Part shown: positions 1-8,694 of the stretch, piece after piece | Numbering within the stretch: position 1 is the stretch's first letter | How the letters are laid out: each line of letters begins with the position of its first letter | Origin: a virus | Length of the DNA: 53,226 nucleotides | Virus record (IMG/VR): IMGVR_UViG_3300022594_000007 | Coordinates: 1 to 53,226 of that record | Reading direction: 5' to 3' (one strand) | Made by a program: the position numbers and the translations under genes | Notes under the pieces: generated by a model | The model's database searches: none | What the model was told of the DNA's origin: nothing | The model's input: only the letters and a program-made list of their open reading frames with translations

Positions 1-95
1 CCTTTAACCTTGCTGAAAAATTAAACAAACTATTTCAATGTCAAGACTTTGGTGTGTACAAACTAACCACTGGCGAAGAAATAAAAGAAAAATGA
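1..95 (+). CDS. C-terminal end of an unknown protein (5' truncated)
   Basis: The third frame is open from the window edge and ends in TGA at 93-95, giving about 30 residues that end GEEIKEK. The stop overlaps the next start codon as ATGA, which is typical of translationally coupled phage genes. Too little is present to name a family. It could be a chance open frame, but the ATGA junction supports a real gene end. Confidence 0.55.
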   Translation, partial: FNLAEKLNKLFQCQDFGVYKLTTGEEIKEK

Positions 96-481
96 TTTCC
101 AAAAAAGATCTTACCAAAAAACTCTACGAAGAGTTAGGTGAGAACGCAGAAGGTCTTACTTTCCAAAACTTCCATAAATCTATTTGGATCAATATTCGTG
201 AAAAGAAATCAGGCGGATTACGGTTAACTGAATCTGGATTTGAGTATTTAGAAAGCGTACTAGGTTATAAAAGTTATCGTGTAGAGTTTCCAAAAGACTC
301 AGAATACATTGTAACTAATCAAACTATTATCAATATCGATCGTTACATAGATTGCCCATATTATTTAGAAAGAGATGCTATCACAGTATTCAAAGAAAAA
401 ACTGCGGTACAGCTAGTACTGTTTTCTGGTGACATAGCCAAGTTTGGCCGTAGCAATAAAATGGCTAAAGATCTGTTGTAA
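92..481 (+). CDS. Conserved small phage protein, function unknown
   Basis: This is a 129-residue soluble protein. The start at 92 is chosen because ATG overlaps the upstream stop as ATGA; an in-frame ATG at 38 would run back into the previous gene. The centre has a GLRLTESGFEYL segment followed by a NIDRYIDCPYYL segment. From memory, similar segments occur in hypothetical proteins of marine and freshwater myoviruses, where no function is established. No signal peptide, membrane segment or catalytic motif is visible. The gene ends just before the sigma70 promoter of the ATPase gene, so it belongs to the preceding transcription unit. A small helical regulatory protein is possible, but the sequence does not show it. 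Confidence 0.75.
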   Translation: MISKKDLTKKLYEELGENAEGLTFQNFHKSIWINIREKKSGGLRLTESGFEYLESVLGYKSYRVEFPKDSEYIVTNQTIINIDRYIDCPYYLERDAITVFKEKTAVQLVLFSGDIAKFGRSNKMAKDLL

Positions 482-507
482 ATACCACAATTTGGACAAA
501 CCAGTTG

Positions 508-536
508 TTGACAAATGCTAGGTTATGCGTTATACT
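508..536 (+). promoter_or_regulatory. Strong sigma70 promoter for the MoxR-type ATPase gene
   Basis: TTGACA at 508-513 and TATACT at 531-536 are separated by 17 bp, the optimal spacing for host sigma70. The site lies about 50 bp upstream of the ATPase start codon. It implies transcription by unmodified host polymerase, so probably early expression. Confidence 0.85.
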
Positions 537-586
537 ATATACATAGAGCGTATTAATTTAACTTGTTTTAACTAGAAAGGTCCAAA

Positions 587-1669
587 ATGGCAAAAGAGAT
601 TTCAGCAAATCGTGTTCAAACTCCTAATGAAGCTAAAGCGGCTATCCGTAAATGTTTCAAGGTCAAACGTCCTGTCTTTATGTGGGGTCCCCCAGGTATT
701 GGCAAATCAGATATTATTCATCAAATCGCAGAAGAAACAGGCCGTGAAGTTGTTGACGTTCGCTTGAGTCTTTGGGAACCTACTGATATTAAAGGTATTC
801 CATTTTTTAATCCAGAAACACATACAATGACTTGGGCTCCTCCAATTGAGCTTCCAAGTGATCCAGAGTCTACTGCTGTCCTGTTCTTGGACGAATTGAA
901 CTCTGCGGCTCCTGCTACACAGGCGGCGGCTTATCAGTTGATTTTGAACCGTCGTGTTGGTACTTATGTATTGCCAAAAGGTGTTAGCATTGTTGCCGCT
1001 GGTAACCGCGAAGGCGATAAAGGTGTTACTTATCGTATGCCTGCTCCGTTGGCTAATCGTTTCTTGCACTTGGAATTGAAGCCTAGCTTTGACGACTGGC
1101 AAGAATGGGCTGTGTTGAACAAGCAACACGAACAAGTTGTTGGTTACATTGGCTTTGCCAAGAATGACTTGTACGACTATGATCCAAAATCTAGCTCACG
1201 CTCTTTTGCTACTCCACGTAGCTGGTCATTTGTAAGCGATTTGTTGGGCGATGACGACTTGCCAGAAAACACTTTGACTGACTTGGTTGCAGGTGCTATC
1301 GGTGAAGGTCTTGCTGTTAAGTTTATGGCACACCGCAAGGTTGCTAAACAAATGCCTAAGCCAGAAGATATTTTGGAAGGCAAAGTTAAAAAGATGGACA
1401 TTAAGGAAATTTCCGCAATGTACTCTTTGACAATTTCAATGTGCTATGAGCTCCAAAGTGCTTGGGAAAAGAAAGCCAAGAACTGGAATGAAATGGCAGA
1501 TAACTTCTTCGGATTTATGATGGATAATTTCCCAACCGAATTAGTTGTAATGGGTTCCAAAGTTGCGCTCACTAACTACCAATTACCGTTCGACGCAAGT
1601 AAGCTGAAGAACTTTGATCGGTTCCACGAGCAGTACGGCAAGTACGTAATGGTTGCAATGGAGAACTAA
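587..1669 (+). CDS. MoxR-type AAA+ ATPase
   Basis: This is a 360-residue cytoplasmic AAA+ ATPase. Walker A is GPPGIGKS (residues 34-41). Walker B is LFLDE (about 99-103). A sensor-1-like AAGNRE follows near residue 137, and RMPAPLANRF supplies the arginine-finger region. This arrangement is typical of MoxR/RavA-type ATPases, which act as ATP-driven chaperones or remodelling machines and usually work with a VWA-domain partner encoded nearby. Such a partner is present at 1941-3203. The ATG follows an AAAGG ribosome-binding site. The gene has its own sigma70 promoter and ends in a UUCG-capped terminator, so it can be made independently. The substrate in phage infection is unknown; remodelling a host or virion protein complex is an inference. 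Confidence 0.92.
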   Translation: MAKEISANRVQTPNEAKAAIRKCFKVKRPVFMWGPPGIGKSDIIHQIAEETGREVVDVRLSLWEPTDIKGIPFFNPETHTMTWAPPIELPSDPESTAVLFLDELNSAAPATQAAAYQLILNRRVGTYVLPKGVSIVAAGNREGDKGVTYRMPAPLANRFLHLELKPSFDDWQEWAVLNKQHEQVVGYIGFAKNDLYDYDPKSSSRSFATPRSWSFVSDLLGDDDLPENTLTDLVAGAIGEGLAVKFMAHRKVAKQMPKPEDILEGKVKKMDIKEISAMYSLTISMCYELQSAWEKKAKNWNEMADNFFGFMMDNFPTELVVMGSKVALTNYQLPFDASKLKNFDRFHEQYGKYVMVAMEN

Positions 1670-1673
1670 GAAT

Positions 1674-1698
1674 AGGACCTTCGGGTCCTTTCTTTTTT
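1674..1698 (+). terminator. Rho-independent terminator with UUCG loop
   Basis: AGGACC (1674-1679), loop TTCG (1680-1683) and GGTCCT (1684-1689) form a 6-bp stem with the very stable UUCG tetraloop. A T-rich tract follows at 1690-1698. It sits directly after the ATPase stop codon. Confidence 0.88.
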
Positions 1699-1715
1699 AA
1701 ATAAAGGAAAATAAA

Positions 1716-1883
1716 ATGGCTGTTAAGTCTTGGTACCTATCTGTTGTAGAAACAGAGTCACATAAGCCCGTATTACATAAAATGTTTTTTACGGCACCCA
1801 AAATGAATGAGTTCATTAAAGAACAGGAAATTTTGGAGAAGTACCCTAAGCCTACATACTACATTGTCAAAGAAAACTATTGA
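1716..1883 (+). CDS. 55-residue protein between ATPase and VWA genes, unknown
   Basis: An ORF of 55 codons begins MAVKSWYLSV and ends YYIVKENY. A good ribosome-binding site (AAAGGA) lies about 7 nt before the ATG. Its TGA at 1881-1883 lies inside the -35 hexamer of the next promoter, so the gap between the two larger genes is fully used. The small product has a basic/aromatic start and a helical centre (MNEFIKEQEILEK). No family is recognised. Its place between a MoxR-type ATPase and its likely VWA partner suggests an accessory or adaptor role, which is only an inference. Readthrough of the terminator at 1674-1698 would be needed for expression from the ATPase promoter. Confidence 0.7.
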   Translation: MAVKSWYLSVVETESHKPVLHKMFFTAPKMNEFIKEQEILEKYPKPTYYIVKENY

Positions 1884-1908
1884 CAAACTGGTAAAAAGGC
1901 AGTATAAT
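1880..1908 (+). promoter_or_regulatory. Consensus sigma70 promoter for the metallopeptidase/VWA gene
   Basis: TTGACA (1880-1885) and TATAAT (1903-1908) are both perfect consensus hexamers, spaced by 17 bp. The start codon lies 32 bp downstream of the -10 box. This is the strongest promoter seen in the window by sequence match. Confidence 0.92.
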
Positions 1909-1940
1909 ATATACATACAGTCAAACAACGGAGTTAAATT

Positions 1941-3203
1941 ATGGCAGTAATGAAGCAAGAAAAAACTAAAAAAATAGACAAAGAACGTGTCTATACCGCA
2001 CAAGAACAAAACAAAGTAATTGAGAAATTAACTACTGCACGTGTTGGTCTTTTGCTGAAGCATCCATTTTTTGGTAACCTAGCTACTCGCATGAAATTAA
2101 TTGATGCAAGTAAATGGTGTTCAACTCTTGCTACAGATGGTCGTAATTTTTATTACAACATTGGTTTCGTAGATGCACTTACTCCACGTGAAGCAGAATT
2201 TGGCTTTGCTCACGAAGTTCTACATAACGTATTTGACCATATGGGTCGCCGTAATGAACGTGATCCTCAACTGTCAAACATTGCGGCAGACTTTGCGGCT
2301 AACCAAATCCTTAAAGATGAGCGAATTGGTGATGTGCCGCACATGATTAAAATTTTCCAAGACGACAAATATCGTGGTTGGAGTTACGAAAAGATTTACG
2401 AAGACCTTGAAAGCAAGGCTATTAAAATCGACTTAAACTCACTCGGCGAATTGCTCGACGATCACCTAGATGACGGCGATGGAGAAGGTCAAGGAGCAGA
2501 TGGTGACAAAGAAGGTAAAGATGGCAAAGGTGGTGGTCGTCCAAAACTTTCTGAAGAAGAAAAGAAAAAGATCCGTGACGAAATCAAAGAAGCAATGATC
2601 AGTGCCGCGCAGGCCGCAGGTGCCGGTCGTGTACCAGCAGGTATTGCTCGTATGATTAAAGATCTTACTGAGCCAAAAATGGATTGGCGTCAACTGTTGC
2701 GTATGCAAATCCAAAGTATCATTAAGAACAATTTTAGTTTTAGTCGTCCTAACCGTAAAAGCCAAATGTGCGGTGCAGTATTGCCCGGACTTATGAATGA
2801 AGAAACTATCGATGTGTCTTGTGCTATCGACATGTCGGGTAGTATTTCGGATGCAATGGCTAATGACTTTATTTCAGAAGTCAAAGGCATTATGGAAGAA
2901 TATCAAGACTTTAAATTAGACATCTGGTGTTTTGATACTAGCGTGTACAATTACGAAACATATACCGGCGATAATGCAGACGATATTAACGGCTACAAAT
3001 GCAAAGGTGGCGGTGGTACTGACTTTGACGCAAACTGGGAATTTATGAAGAACGAAGAAATTGTTCCTAAAAAGTTCATTATGTTTACAGACGGTTATCC
3101 ATGTGGTAGCTGGGGTGACGAAGACTACTGTGATACGCTGTTTATCATCCACGGAAACGATTCCATAATTCCACCATTCGGCAATGTGGCCTACTATAAA
3201 TAA
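1941..3203 (+). CDS. Metallopeptidase-like + VWA domain protein (DUF2201 type)
   Basis: This is a 420-residue protein in two parts. The N-terminal part has a zinc-peptidase-type HEVLH motif (H91, E92, H95) in an otherwise helical domain. A very acidic, Gly-rich linker (about residues 172-205) follows. The C-terminal VWA-like domain carries a MIDAS-type site: DMSGS, a later GGGGTDF, then FTDGY. This matches the architecture known as putative metallopeptidase plus VWA-like (DUF2201), which is commonly encoded beside MoxR ATPases. The partner ATPase lies just upstream. The ATG follows a GGAG site. The protein has no signal peptide and should act in the cytoplasm. Whether HExxH is catalytic or only structural cannot be judged from sequence. 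Confidence 0.88.
   Translation: MAVMKQEKTKKIDKERVYTAQEQNKVIEKLTTARVGLLLKHPFFGNLATRMKLIDASKWCSTLATDGRNFYYNIGFVDALTPREAEFGFAHEVLHNVFDHMGRRNERDPQLSNIAADFAANQILKDERIGDVPHMIKIFQDDKYRGWSYEKIYEDLESKAIKIDLNSLGELLDDHLDDGDGEGQGADGDKEGKDGKGGGRPKLSEEEKKKIRDEIKEAMISAAQAAGAGRVPAGIARMIKDLTEPKMDWRQLLRMQIQSIIKNNFSFSRPNRKSQMCGAVLPGLMNEETIDVSCAIDMSGSISDAMANDFISEVKGIMEEYQDFKLDIWCFDTSVYNYETYTGDNADDINGYKCKGGGGTDFDANWEFMKNEEIVPKKFIMFTDGYPCGSWGDEDYCDTLFIIHGNDSIIPPFGNVAYYK
3195..3202 (+). promoter_or_regulatory. Candidate T4-type late promoter box (TATAAATA)
   Basis: An exact TATAAATA lies at the 3' end of the VWA gene, 13 bp before the next ATG. It matches the T4 late promoter core recognised by gp55, which this phage encodes. 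It also sits in the loop of a small inverted repeat (CCTACT/AGTAGG, 3190-3209). Chance occurrence is possible because the sequence overlaps codons. Confidence 0.45.
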
Positions 3204-3215
3204 AGTAGGTACATT

Positions 3216-3497
3216 ATGGCACTAGCTAGAAATCAAGTTAATGCTCTTAATGTTTTAGGAGTAAGAAAGTTAGATCATATTCCAGACAATTTTACCAAAT
3301 TGTCTATTAATGGAGTAGATACTATGGCTTTGGAAAGCTGGGTTATGTATAATCTAGACAGCAGGTTTGCTATTAAAAAGAGTCTTAAATTAGACTCTAA
3401 TAACAAACTTATTGAAAACCAAGAAATAGGTATTGAGGATCCTAGAGAGATAACTATGCTTACCCTGGCGTGTCCACATTTACATAGGAGATATTAA
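3216..3497 (+). CDS. Small hypothetical protein
   Basis: This 93-residue protein begins MALARNQVNALNV. It has a GVRKLDHIPDNFTKL segment and ends in a basic tail (HLHRRY). No known domain, membrane segment or catalytic motif is recognised. It starts 12 nt after the VWA gene and ends 2 nt before the next gene, so it is co-transcribed with both neighbours. A weak ribosome-binding site (AGTAGGT) precedes the ATG. Confidence 0.75.
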   Translation: MALARNQVNALNVLGVRKLDHIPDNFTKLSINGVDTMALESWVMYNLDSRFAIKKSLKLDSNNKLIENQEIGIEDPREITMLTLACPHLHRRY

Positions 3498-3499
3498 AA

Positions 3500-3769
3500 A
3501 TGGCAGATACATTAGATCAAGGTCAAGCAGAACAACAAGCACCAGCTGGAACAGAAGCACCAGCGGCCGCTCCAGAATTAACTATTGCTGATCTTACAAA
3601 CTTACGTTCAGTTATTGACGTAGCCGCACAACGAGGCGCATTCCGTGCCGCTGAAATGAGTGCAGTCGGCGCAGTTTTCAATAAACTAAACGCATTCTTA
3701 GAGGCAGTTTATCCTCAACAATTACCACCTTCTGAAGGCACACCAGACGGCGTAAAACAAGACGCTTAA
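3500..3769 (+). CDS. Conserved small phage protein (TQRGAFRA-like segment)
   Basis: This is an 89-residue protein. The N-terminus is Ala/Gln/Glu-rich and looks disordered. A compact helical core follows, LTIADLTNLRSVIDVAAQ then RGAFRAAEMSAVG, ending with FLEAVYP. From memory, cores like this recur in hypothetical proteins of cyanophage and pelagic myoviruses, and I know of no function. The ribosome-binding site AGGAG lies before the ATG. The gene sits in a chain of closely spaced small plus-strand genes downstream of the VWA gene. Confidence 0.75.
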   Translation: MADTLDQGQAEQQAPAGTEAPAAAPELTIADLTNLRSVIDVAAQRGAFRAAEMSAVGAVFNKLNAFLEAVYPQQLPPSEGTPDGVKQDA

Positions 3770-3779
3770 GGAGCTCAAT

Positions 3780-4367
3780 ATGAAACACGTTGGTAAAATG
3801 AAAAACAATGGCGCGAAAGTTGCTATTGTTTACCGTACTTTGCCAGGAGATCCTTTAAGCGCCTTAGTAGTCGGTACACAAGGATTAACTGATATGCATC
3901 ATGACGGTTTAATGACTGTTGTTGAAAGCGAAAGCGGTCAACAAGCAAATGAACTAGCTGATGTTTTGGCAGTACGTAAATTTGCTGATGGCACAAATAT
4001 GTTGGCATTTTTACATACCAACGGTCATTTGAAAAAAGTTCCTACAGTGAACGTTACAGTTACTCCACAGTTGAATGCTAACCACATCCAATTAGACGAG
4101 CTTAATGTTTTGATTGCTGAACAAAAAGGAATTGCCTTAGAGGACTTAGCAGTAAACGATGGTTCTGAAGCTAAGAAAGTTGCTCCTAAAAAGAAAGCAA
4201 CTACACCTACAGAAGAATCAGTAGAAGACGCTAACAGCGACTTTGAGCTTACTCCTGCAGAATTACGGTCACGTGCTGATGCTTTATTCAAACAAGCACA
4301 GGCACTACGTAAGCAAGCAGATGCGATTGATCCACCAAAGAAGAAAACAGCAAAAGCTGAAGCATAA
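3780..4367 (+). CDS. Hypothetical phage protein with acidic/basic C-terminal tail
   Basis: This 195-residue protein has two parts. A mixed alpha/beta N-terminal domain (about residues 1-115, starting MKHVGKMKNNGAKVAIVYR) is followed by a low-complexity Lys/Glu/Ala linker and a C-terminal helix (ELRSRADALFKQAQALRKQA). The N-terminal start resembles a conserved hypothetical family of environmental T4-like phages, but no biochemical role is known to me. The gene follows an AGGAG ribosome-binding site and ends at a bidirectional terminator, making it the last gene of the first plus-strand block. The basic C-terminal tail could bind nucleic acid; this is a guess. Confidence 0.75.
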   Translation: MKHVGKMKNNGAKVAIVYRTLPGDPLSALVVGTQGLTDMHHDGLMTVVESESGQQANELADVLAVRKFADGTNMLAFLHTNGHLKKVPTVNVTVTPQLNANHIQLDELNVLIAEQKGIALEDLAVNDGSEAKKVAPKKKATTPTEESVEDANSDFELTPAELRSRADALFKQAQALRKQADAIDPPKKKTAKAEA

Positions 4368-4368
4368 G

Positions 4369-4396
4369 AAAAGCTCCTTAATTGGAGCTTTTTTTT
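4369..4396. terminator. Bidirectional terminator between convergent operons
   Basis: AAAAGCTCC (4369-4377), loop TTAATT and GGAGCTTTT (4384-4392) form a 9-bp stem. A T-run follows on the plus strand, and the matching A-run serves the minus strand. It separates the plus block ending at 4367 from the 37-kb minus-strand late operon, whose last stop codon (4395-4397) lies inside the T-run. Confidence 0.9.
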
Positions 4397-6497
4397 AGAC
4401 CTTAACTTCTATTACACCCGGACCGTCCTGCGCATTTTCCAATGCTCGGCCAATTACGGCTAATGGACTATCACCTTCTTTAAATGCTTCTGCATGACCT
4501 GGAGTTGCACTAGTAACTAGCAAGTCACCTTTCTTAATTGGGCCAACTACTCGACACGGAACACGACCTTTTAGTGCAACTTCAACTCCTTCAATTCCGT
4601 CATTCATTAAATGCGCAGGATTAGTTGAAACAATACCTGCCCAATTTAAACTAGCACGGTTGATAGATAATGTAGTTTCTGCTTCACCGCCAATTACCAA
4701 AACTGTGCCTGGTTCGTATTCATTATCGGCAGTATATTTTTCTGCCAAGTCAGCGTATTGTGCCGATGTTGCTAAGCCATGGAATATGTTTCCGTAGAAA
4801 TCAGTTCCGTGAAAATCGTTAGCATAAACGTTTTTACTAGAATCACGTTGTACAATAGTGTTTGCTTGTGTGCCATCTGTTGTTGCCGCAAAGTAACCAC
4901 CAGTACCCAATAATGAAGTTGCTTGTAAACTTGCACCAGAACCAATTTGCCATTGTCCGTAGAAGTTACCAGTGTCTGAACTATTAGCACCTGCTCTTAA
5001 TGCAGGACCTTGGAAACTTGCACCGTAGAAAGAAATACCGCTAATGCCGCCGGTGCCATCACGCTGTACTAGAGTATTTTTAATTGTGTCAGTTGTACCA
5101 GATACTGTGGGGGTAATGTATGCATCGCCTGCCGCATTTTTAAGACTGCTGGCCTGGAAAGAAGCGCCACTATCTAGTATCCAAGTACCTCTAATTTTAG
5201 GACTGTTAGTTCCGCTTAGACCGCGTACAGTTGCATATCCACTGCCATCTAATTGTAGTATTGATGTAGGTGTTGAGTCTGTTGCAGAGTGTATATAACC
5301 ACCGTTATCTGCACTTTGTAAAAAGTTTGCGTTTGTTGCTAATCCTGCTGTAGTCGCGGCCACAGTACCACCGCCAACAACACTAATACTTCCATTTACT
5401 GTCCAGTTACCTGTAATAACTCCGTTTCCAGATGCAGGTGCAACTGTAGGTTCTGTTGCGCCCGGTGCTGTTAATGTTGCCGAAATTAAATTAGATGCAT
5501 ATAGTTTATTGAAAGAATTTCCAGAACCAGTTGCACCAAGATTTGTTAATGCACTAGCGTTTGGAAGAATAGCATTAGTTGAGCCGCCCCCGTCAATATG
5601 GAATATTTCTGTTAGTGCAGAATTTTTTGTAACGTTAAAATTAATTCTACTAGCTTGAATGTTTGATAAGTTACCAACTGTGTTTTGAGTAACGTGTAAG
5701 TGAACAATTTTATTTGTACCTACATACAATCCATCGTCAACTGCAATATTAATTGCACCGCTAATACCTGCAAGTTCTGATTTTAATAAGTAATCATCAC
5801 CGGTGTGAATAGTACTATAGTTTTCTGTTCTTCTTACTAGGCCTTGTGCAGAACTTGCAGTACCCCAGAACAAATAGTCTGTTGATATACCAATTCTATT
5901 TGCACCACGAACTGTAACACCTGCGCCAACAGCTGGATATTTTGCAATCAAGCCATCGCTGTTGTTTGTTATAAAACTAAAATCAGATATTAACGCAGGC
6001 ACGTCGCCAGCAACTTGTTGAAGAATTACTGATCGTTTAACAGCCGCATCATCTGTAATAGTACCAACGATTGCACCAGTAGTCAATGAACTACTTGAGC
6101 CAACTGGTCCAATTAGAACGTGTTGAGTTCCGTTATAAACATAAAGTTTTTGTAGTGCGCGGTCCCAGTAAAAATCACCGATAGTTTGATCAACTGGAAA
6201 GTATGATTCTAACGGATTAATCAACGCTAGTTTTTTCCAGCCAGCTGTAGTCCCGTCTGTGTTTACATTCAATTTTTTATTTGCAGAATCGTACCATACT
6301 TGACCAACTACTGGCTTTGCAGGACTTGTTGAGTTTGCAAAATTTTCTAGTAATTGAAAAAAGTTTTCGTTAACAACTTGTCCATAACCTGAATAATTCT
6401 TACCAACAAATGTTAAGTCAGCAGTAGTAGAATTAATGCTACCGTCTTGAATGACAGCAATTTGTTGTCCATTTGTTTTGTTTAAGATATATGGCAT
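4395..6497 (-). CDS. Tail fibre paralogue A with C-terminal knob domain
   Basis: This 700-residue fibre-like protein has three parts. The N-terminal module (about 1-130) holds LTFVGKNYSGYGQ, LLENFAN and GQVWYD and is shared with the three genes upstream in this operon. A Gly/Ser/Thr-rich shaft carries imperfect repeats of about 75 residues (each with a GSGAS or DSGASFQA element and an IVQRD or LVQRD element). The C-terminal domain (about 580-700) contains DLAEKYTADNEYEPGTVL and GIVSTNPAHLMN, a type seen at fibre ends of T4-like cyanophages. The role is inferred as virion attachment through the shared N-terminus and exposure of a distal tip. Whether the end domain is a self-cleaving chaperone of the peptidase-G2 kind is only a possibility. 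It is the last gene of the operon. Confidence 0.8.
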   Translation of the reverse strand: MPYILNKTNGQQIAVIQDGSINSTTADLTFVGKNYSGYGQVVNENFFQLLENFANSTSPAKPVVGQVWYDSANKKLNVNTDGTTAGWKKLALINPLESYFPVDQTIGDFYWDRALQKLYVYNGTQHVLIGPVGSSSSLTTGAIVGTITDDAAVKRSVILQQVAGDVPALISDFSFITNNSDGLIAKYPAVGAGVTVRGANRIGISTDYLFWGTASSAQGLVRRTENYSTIHTGDDYLLKSELAGISGAINIAVDDGLYVGTNKIVHLHVTQNTVGNLSNIQASRINFNVTKNSALTEIFHIDGGGSTNAILPNASALTNLGATGSGNSFNKLYASNLISATLTAPGATEPTVAPASGNGVITGNWTVNGSISVVGGGTVAATTAGLATNANFLQSADNGGYIHSATDSTPTSILQLDGSGYATVRGLSGTNSPKIRGTWILDSGASFQASSLKNAAGDAYITPTVSGTTDTIKNTLVQRDGTGGISGISFYGASFQGPALRAGANSSDTGNFYGQWQIGSGASLQATSLLGTGGYFAATTDGTQANTIVQRDSSKNVYANDFHGTDFYGNIFHGLATSAQYADLAEKYTADNEYEPGTVLVIGGEAETTLSINRASLNWAGIVSTNPAHLMNDGIEGVEVALKGRVPCRVVGPIKKGDLLVTSATPGHAEAFKEGDSPLAVIGRALENAQDGPGVIEVKV

Positions 6498-6500
6498 GGG

Positions 6501-8684
6501 TTAACTTCCGTTTCTAAATTTAATAATTGGTAGTAGAGCAACGTTACGTGGTCTAACTTCATTTGCTGTACCTGCTGACTCTGTTCTGTTTTTAATTGTC
6601 CAAATAGTGTTGTCATTTGTACCACCATCATTATAACTGGTGTCATTAATAGGTTGTACATAAGCACCATAACCTGCTTCTGGTTCTGCTTGCCCTAAGG
6701 CGTTACGTGCTGGGTAACCATAACTGCCATCTAAGTTTCTGCTTCCAGTAATTGGGTTAGATGCATCAGATTGTATTAACCATACGTCATCAATCAAGTG
6801 AGTATGGTTGCCGATATCACCAGTTTGGAATGATCCTAGGTTACGTCCGATATCAACTCCTCGACCTAAGTCAACACCTCTAATAAATTCACCCAACAAG
6901 TTAGGAATTTTAAATGTATTGCCTGCGCCGCCGTATGTATAACCAACAGCCGCAAATAATTCTGGGTATGAAGTGGTTACTAGTGAACTTCCATCGCACA
7001 CTAAGTATCCGCCAGGTGCAGTAGAACCGGCATGGTGCATAATTGTACCTGCAGGAACTGCTGTAAAGCCACTAAGTGCTGTGTTTAATGCTCTAGTCAA
7101 TGCATCTATTTGATTTTGTAAATCGCTATATCTGTTGTCAACGTAGGTTTTAACGGCATGTTGAGTCGGCAATCTTGATGCTAGATTACCTGTTAATGCA
7201 ACATCATCGTCAAACTGTGTCACTATGTTGTTAACGCTGTCAGTAATAGAAACTAAATTTGCAGTTAAGGCGTTAGTTTGGACTGTTCTACTGATCACAT
7301 CTCCAGCATTAAGAGATCTCCATGTATTACCAGGGGCACCTAAGTTGTAACTTAGGTCATCGCTTGGAAGCATGTCTCCTTTAACTGACCAAGAACCAAT
7401 TAGGTTACCTGGATTATTAAGACCTGCACTAAATGTTCTAGCATTAACTGTGTCAAAACGTTGAGTTGAATTACCTAAGTTATTTGAATAGTCTGCATTA
7501 GGAACGATTGTTGCATTTGTATCTAATTTCCAGTTACCTGCAATATCACCAATTTGTGATCCTGAATCAATAGCACCAGTATAAACTTTATTAAAACGTA
7601 GTACACTAGTTCCTAAGGTGTTACCTAAGTCAGCAAAAGGTGCAATTAAACTGTTATTAGTTAATTGCCAGTTACCTTCAATGGTGCCGTTGGCAATTGC
7701 CGATCCTGCACTTAGTTCTAGACTGTAAACATTTTTCCATACGTTATTTGAATTACCTAATTGTTGACGATTATAGTTTGCAGGAATAATACCTTCTTGC
7801 AATACTTGAGCTACTTTATTTGCACCATCGTTAACAAACAAACTCATGCCCGGACCATATGCATTAACAATTAGATTGTCATTAATGTCATTGTTAAGTG
7901 TGGATGCATTTCTACCTATTGTTACGCCCGATTGGAATGACCATAGGCTAGCAATAGTTTCAGTTTGATCACGCTGTGGGTATGTTGTATCTAATAAATT
8001 TGGAATACCGTATAGTGCAACATCAGTACTTGTAGTAACATGACGGTTAGCAATATTGTAATTTTTAAATGTAATACCTCTGTAGACATTTGGAAAACCG
8101 CTAGCAACTAGTGTAGCAGTTGACGCAAATGTTCTTTGAGAGAATATTGCCATTGCTTCGCCGTTGATAATCAATTCAACGACTGGGTGATTTGTACCTG
8201 TGCTGTCAGCTACCGCAGTAGAACGCATCTTAGTTTCTAAGAAACCTGGAACACGCTCTGGACCAATTAATTGATATCCTGTGCTTGTAGTAGCGATATA
8301 TAGTTGACGGTCGTCACTCTTATACCAGAAGTCTCCTGGCTGACTAGCGGCTACAGGAGCACCGCCTGCTCTTTGATTAATAGTTGTATCGGTAGAAGTT
8401 GTACTGTACAACATTGTACCAAGCGGGCGCCAATTAGTATTATCGTATACCATTGGACGTAACACGCTAGCAGAATTGTCAAACCAAATTTGTCCCTGTA
8501 TTGGATTCAAAGGACTTTGTACATCAGAAAAATGTTCTAGCATCCATACAAAGTTATCGTTTTGATATTGTCCAAATCCGGAAACATTCTTTCCAATAAG
8601 ATTTAAGGTAGTAGTGTTATCTATTTGCCCATCAGGAATAGATGTTAGTAGTGTGTTATTTGTTAATCTTATTAGATATGACAT
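6501..8684 (-). CDS. Tail fibre paralogue B with tail-collar domain
   Basis: This is a 727-residue fibre protein. Residues 1-130 carry the same module as paralogues A, C and D (LNLIGKNVSGFGQ, GQIWFD). The shaft has repeated units of about 45 residues built on GNW, a hydrophobic stretch, NLG and F/W (NNLGNSTQRF, YNLGAPGNTW). The C-terminal part from about residue 545 is a phage tail-collar-type domain with GGYLVCDGSSL, YPELF, YGGAGNTFKIPNL and a later GNHTH. Collar domains of this type sit in receptor-binding fibres such as T4 gp12. The ribosome-binding site AAGGAA lies just before the ATG, and the gap to paralogue C is 10 nt. The likely role is adsorption to the host surface. Confidence 0.87.
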   Translation of the reverse strand: MSYLIRLTNNTLLTSIPDGQIDNTTTLNLIGKNVSGFGQYQNDNFVWMLEHFSDVQSPLNPIQGQIWFDNSASVLRPMVYDNTNWRPLGTMLYSTTSTDTTINQRAGGAPVAASQPGDFWYKSDDRQLYIATTSTGYQLIGPERVPGFLETKMRSTAVADSTGTNHPVVELIINGEAMAIFSQRTFASTATLVASGFPNVYRGITFKNYNIANRHVTTSTDVALYGIPNLLDTTYPQRDQTETIASLWSFQSGVTIGRNASTLNNDINDNLIVNAYGPGMSLFVNDGANKVAQVLQEGIIPANYNRQQLGNSNNVWKNVYSLELSAGSAIANGTIEGNWQLTNNSLIAPFADLGNTLGTSVLRFNKVYTGAIDSGSQIGDIAGNWKLDTNATIVPNADYSNNLGNSTQRFDTVNARTFSAGLNNPGNLIGSWSVKGDMLPSDDLSYNLGAPGNTWRSLNAGDVISRTVQTNALTANLVSITDSVNNIVTQFDDDVALTGNLASRLPTQHAVKTYVDNRYSDLQNQIDALTRALNTALSGFTAVPAGTIMHHAGSTAPGGYLVCDGSSLVTTSYPELFAAVGYTYGGAGNTFKIPNLLGEFIRGVDLGRGVDIGRNLGSFQTGDIGNHTHLIDDVWLIQSDASNPITGSRNLDGSYGYPARNALGQAEPEAGYGAYVQPINDTSYNDGGTNDNTIWTIKNRTESAGTANEVRPRNVALLPIIKFRNGS

Positions 8685-8694
8685 TTAGTGTTCC

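Noticed and set aside
707-1135. Long minus-strand open frame inside the ATPase gene
   Set aside because: It is antisense to a clearly coding MoxR frame, has no ribosome-binding site, and its composition follows from the codon bias of the opposite strand. Many similar shadows occur in the window.
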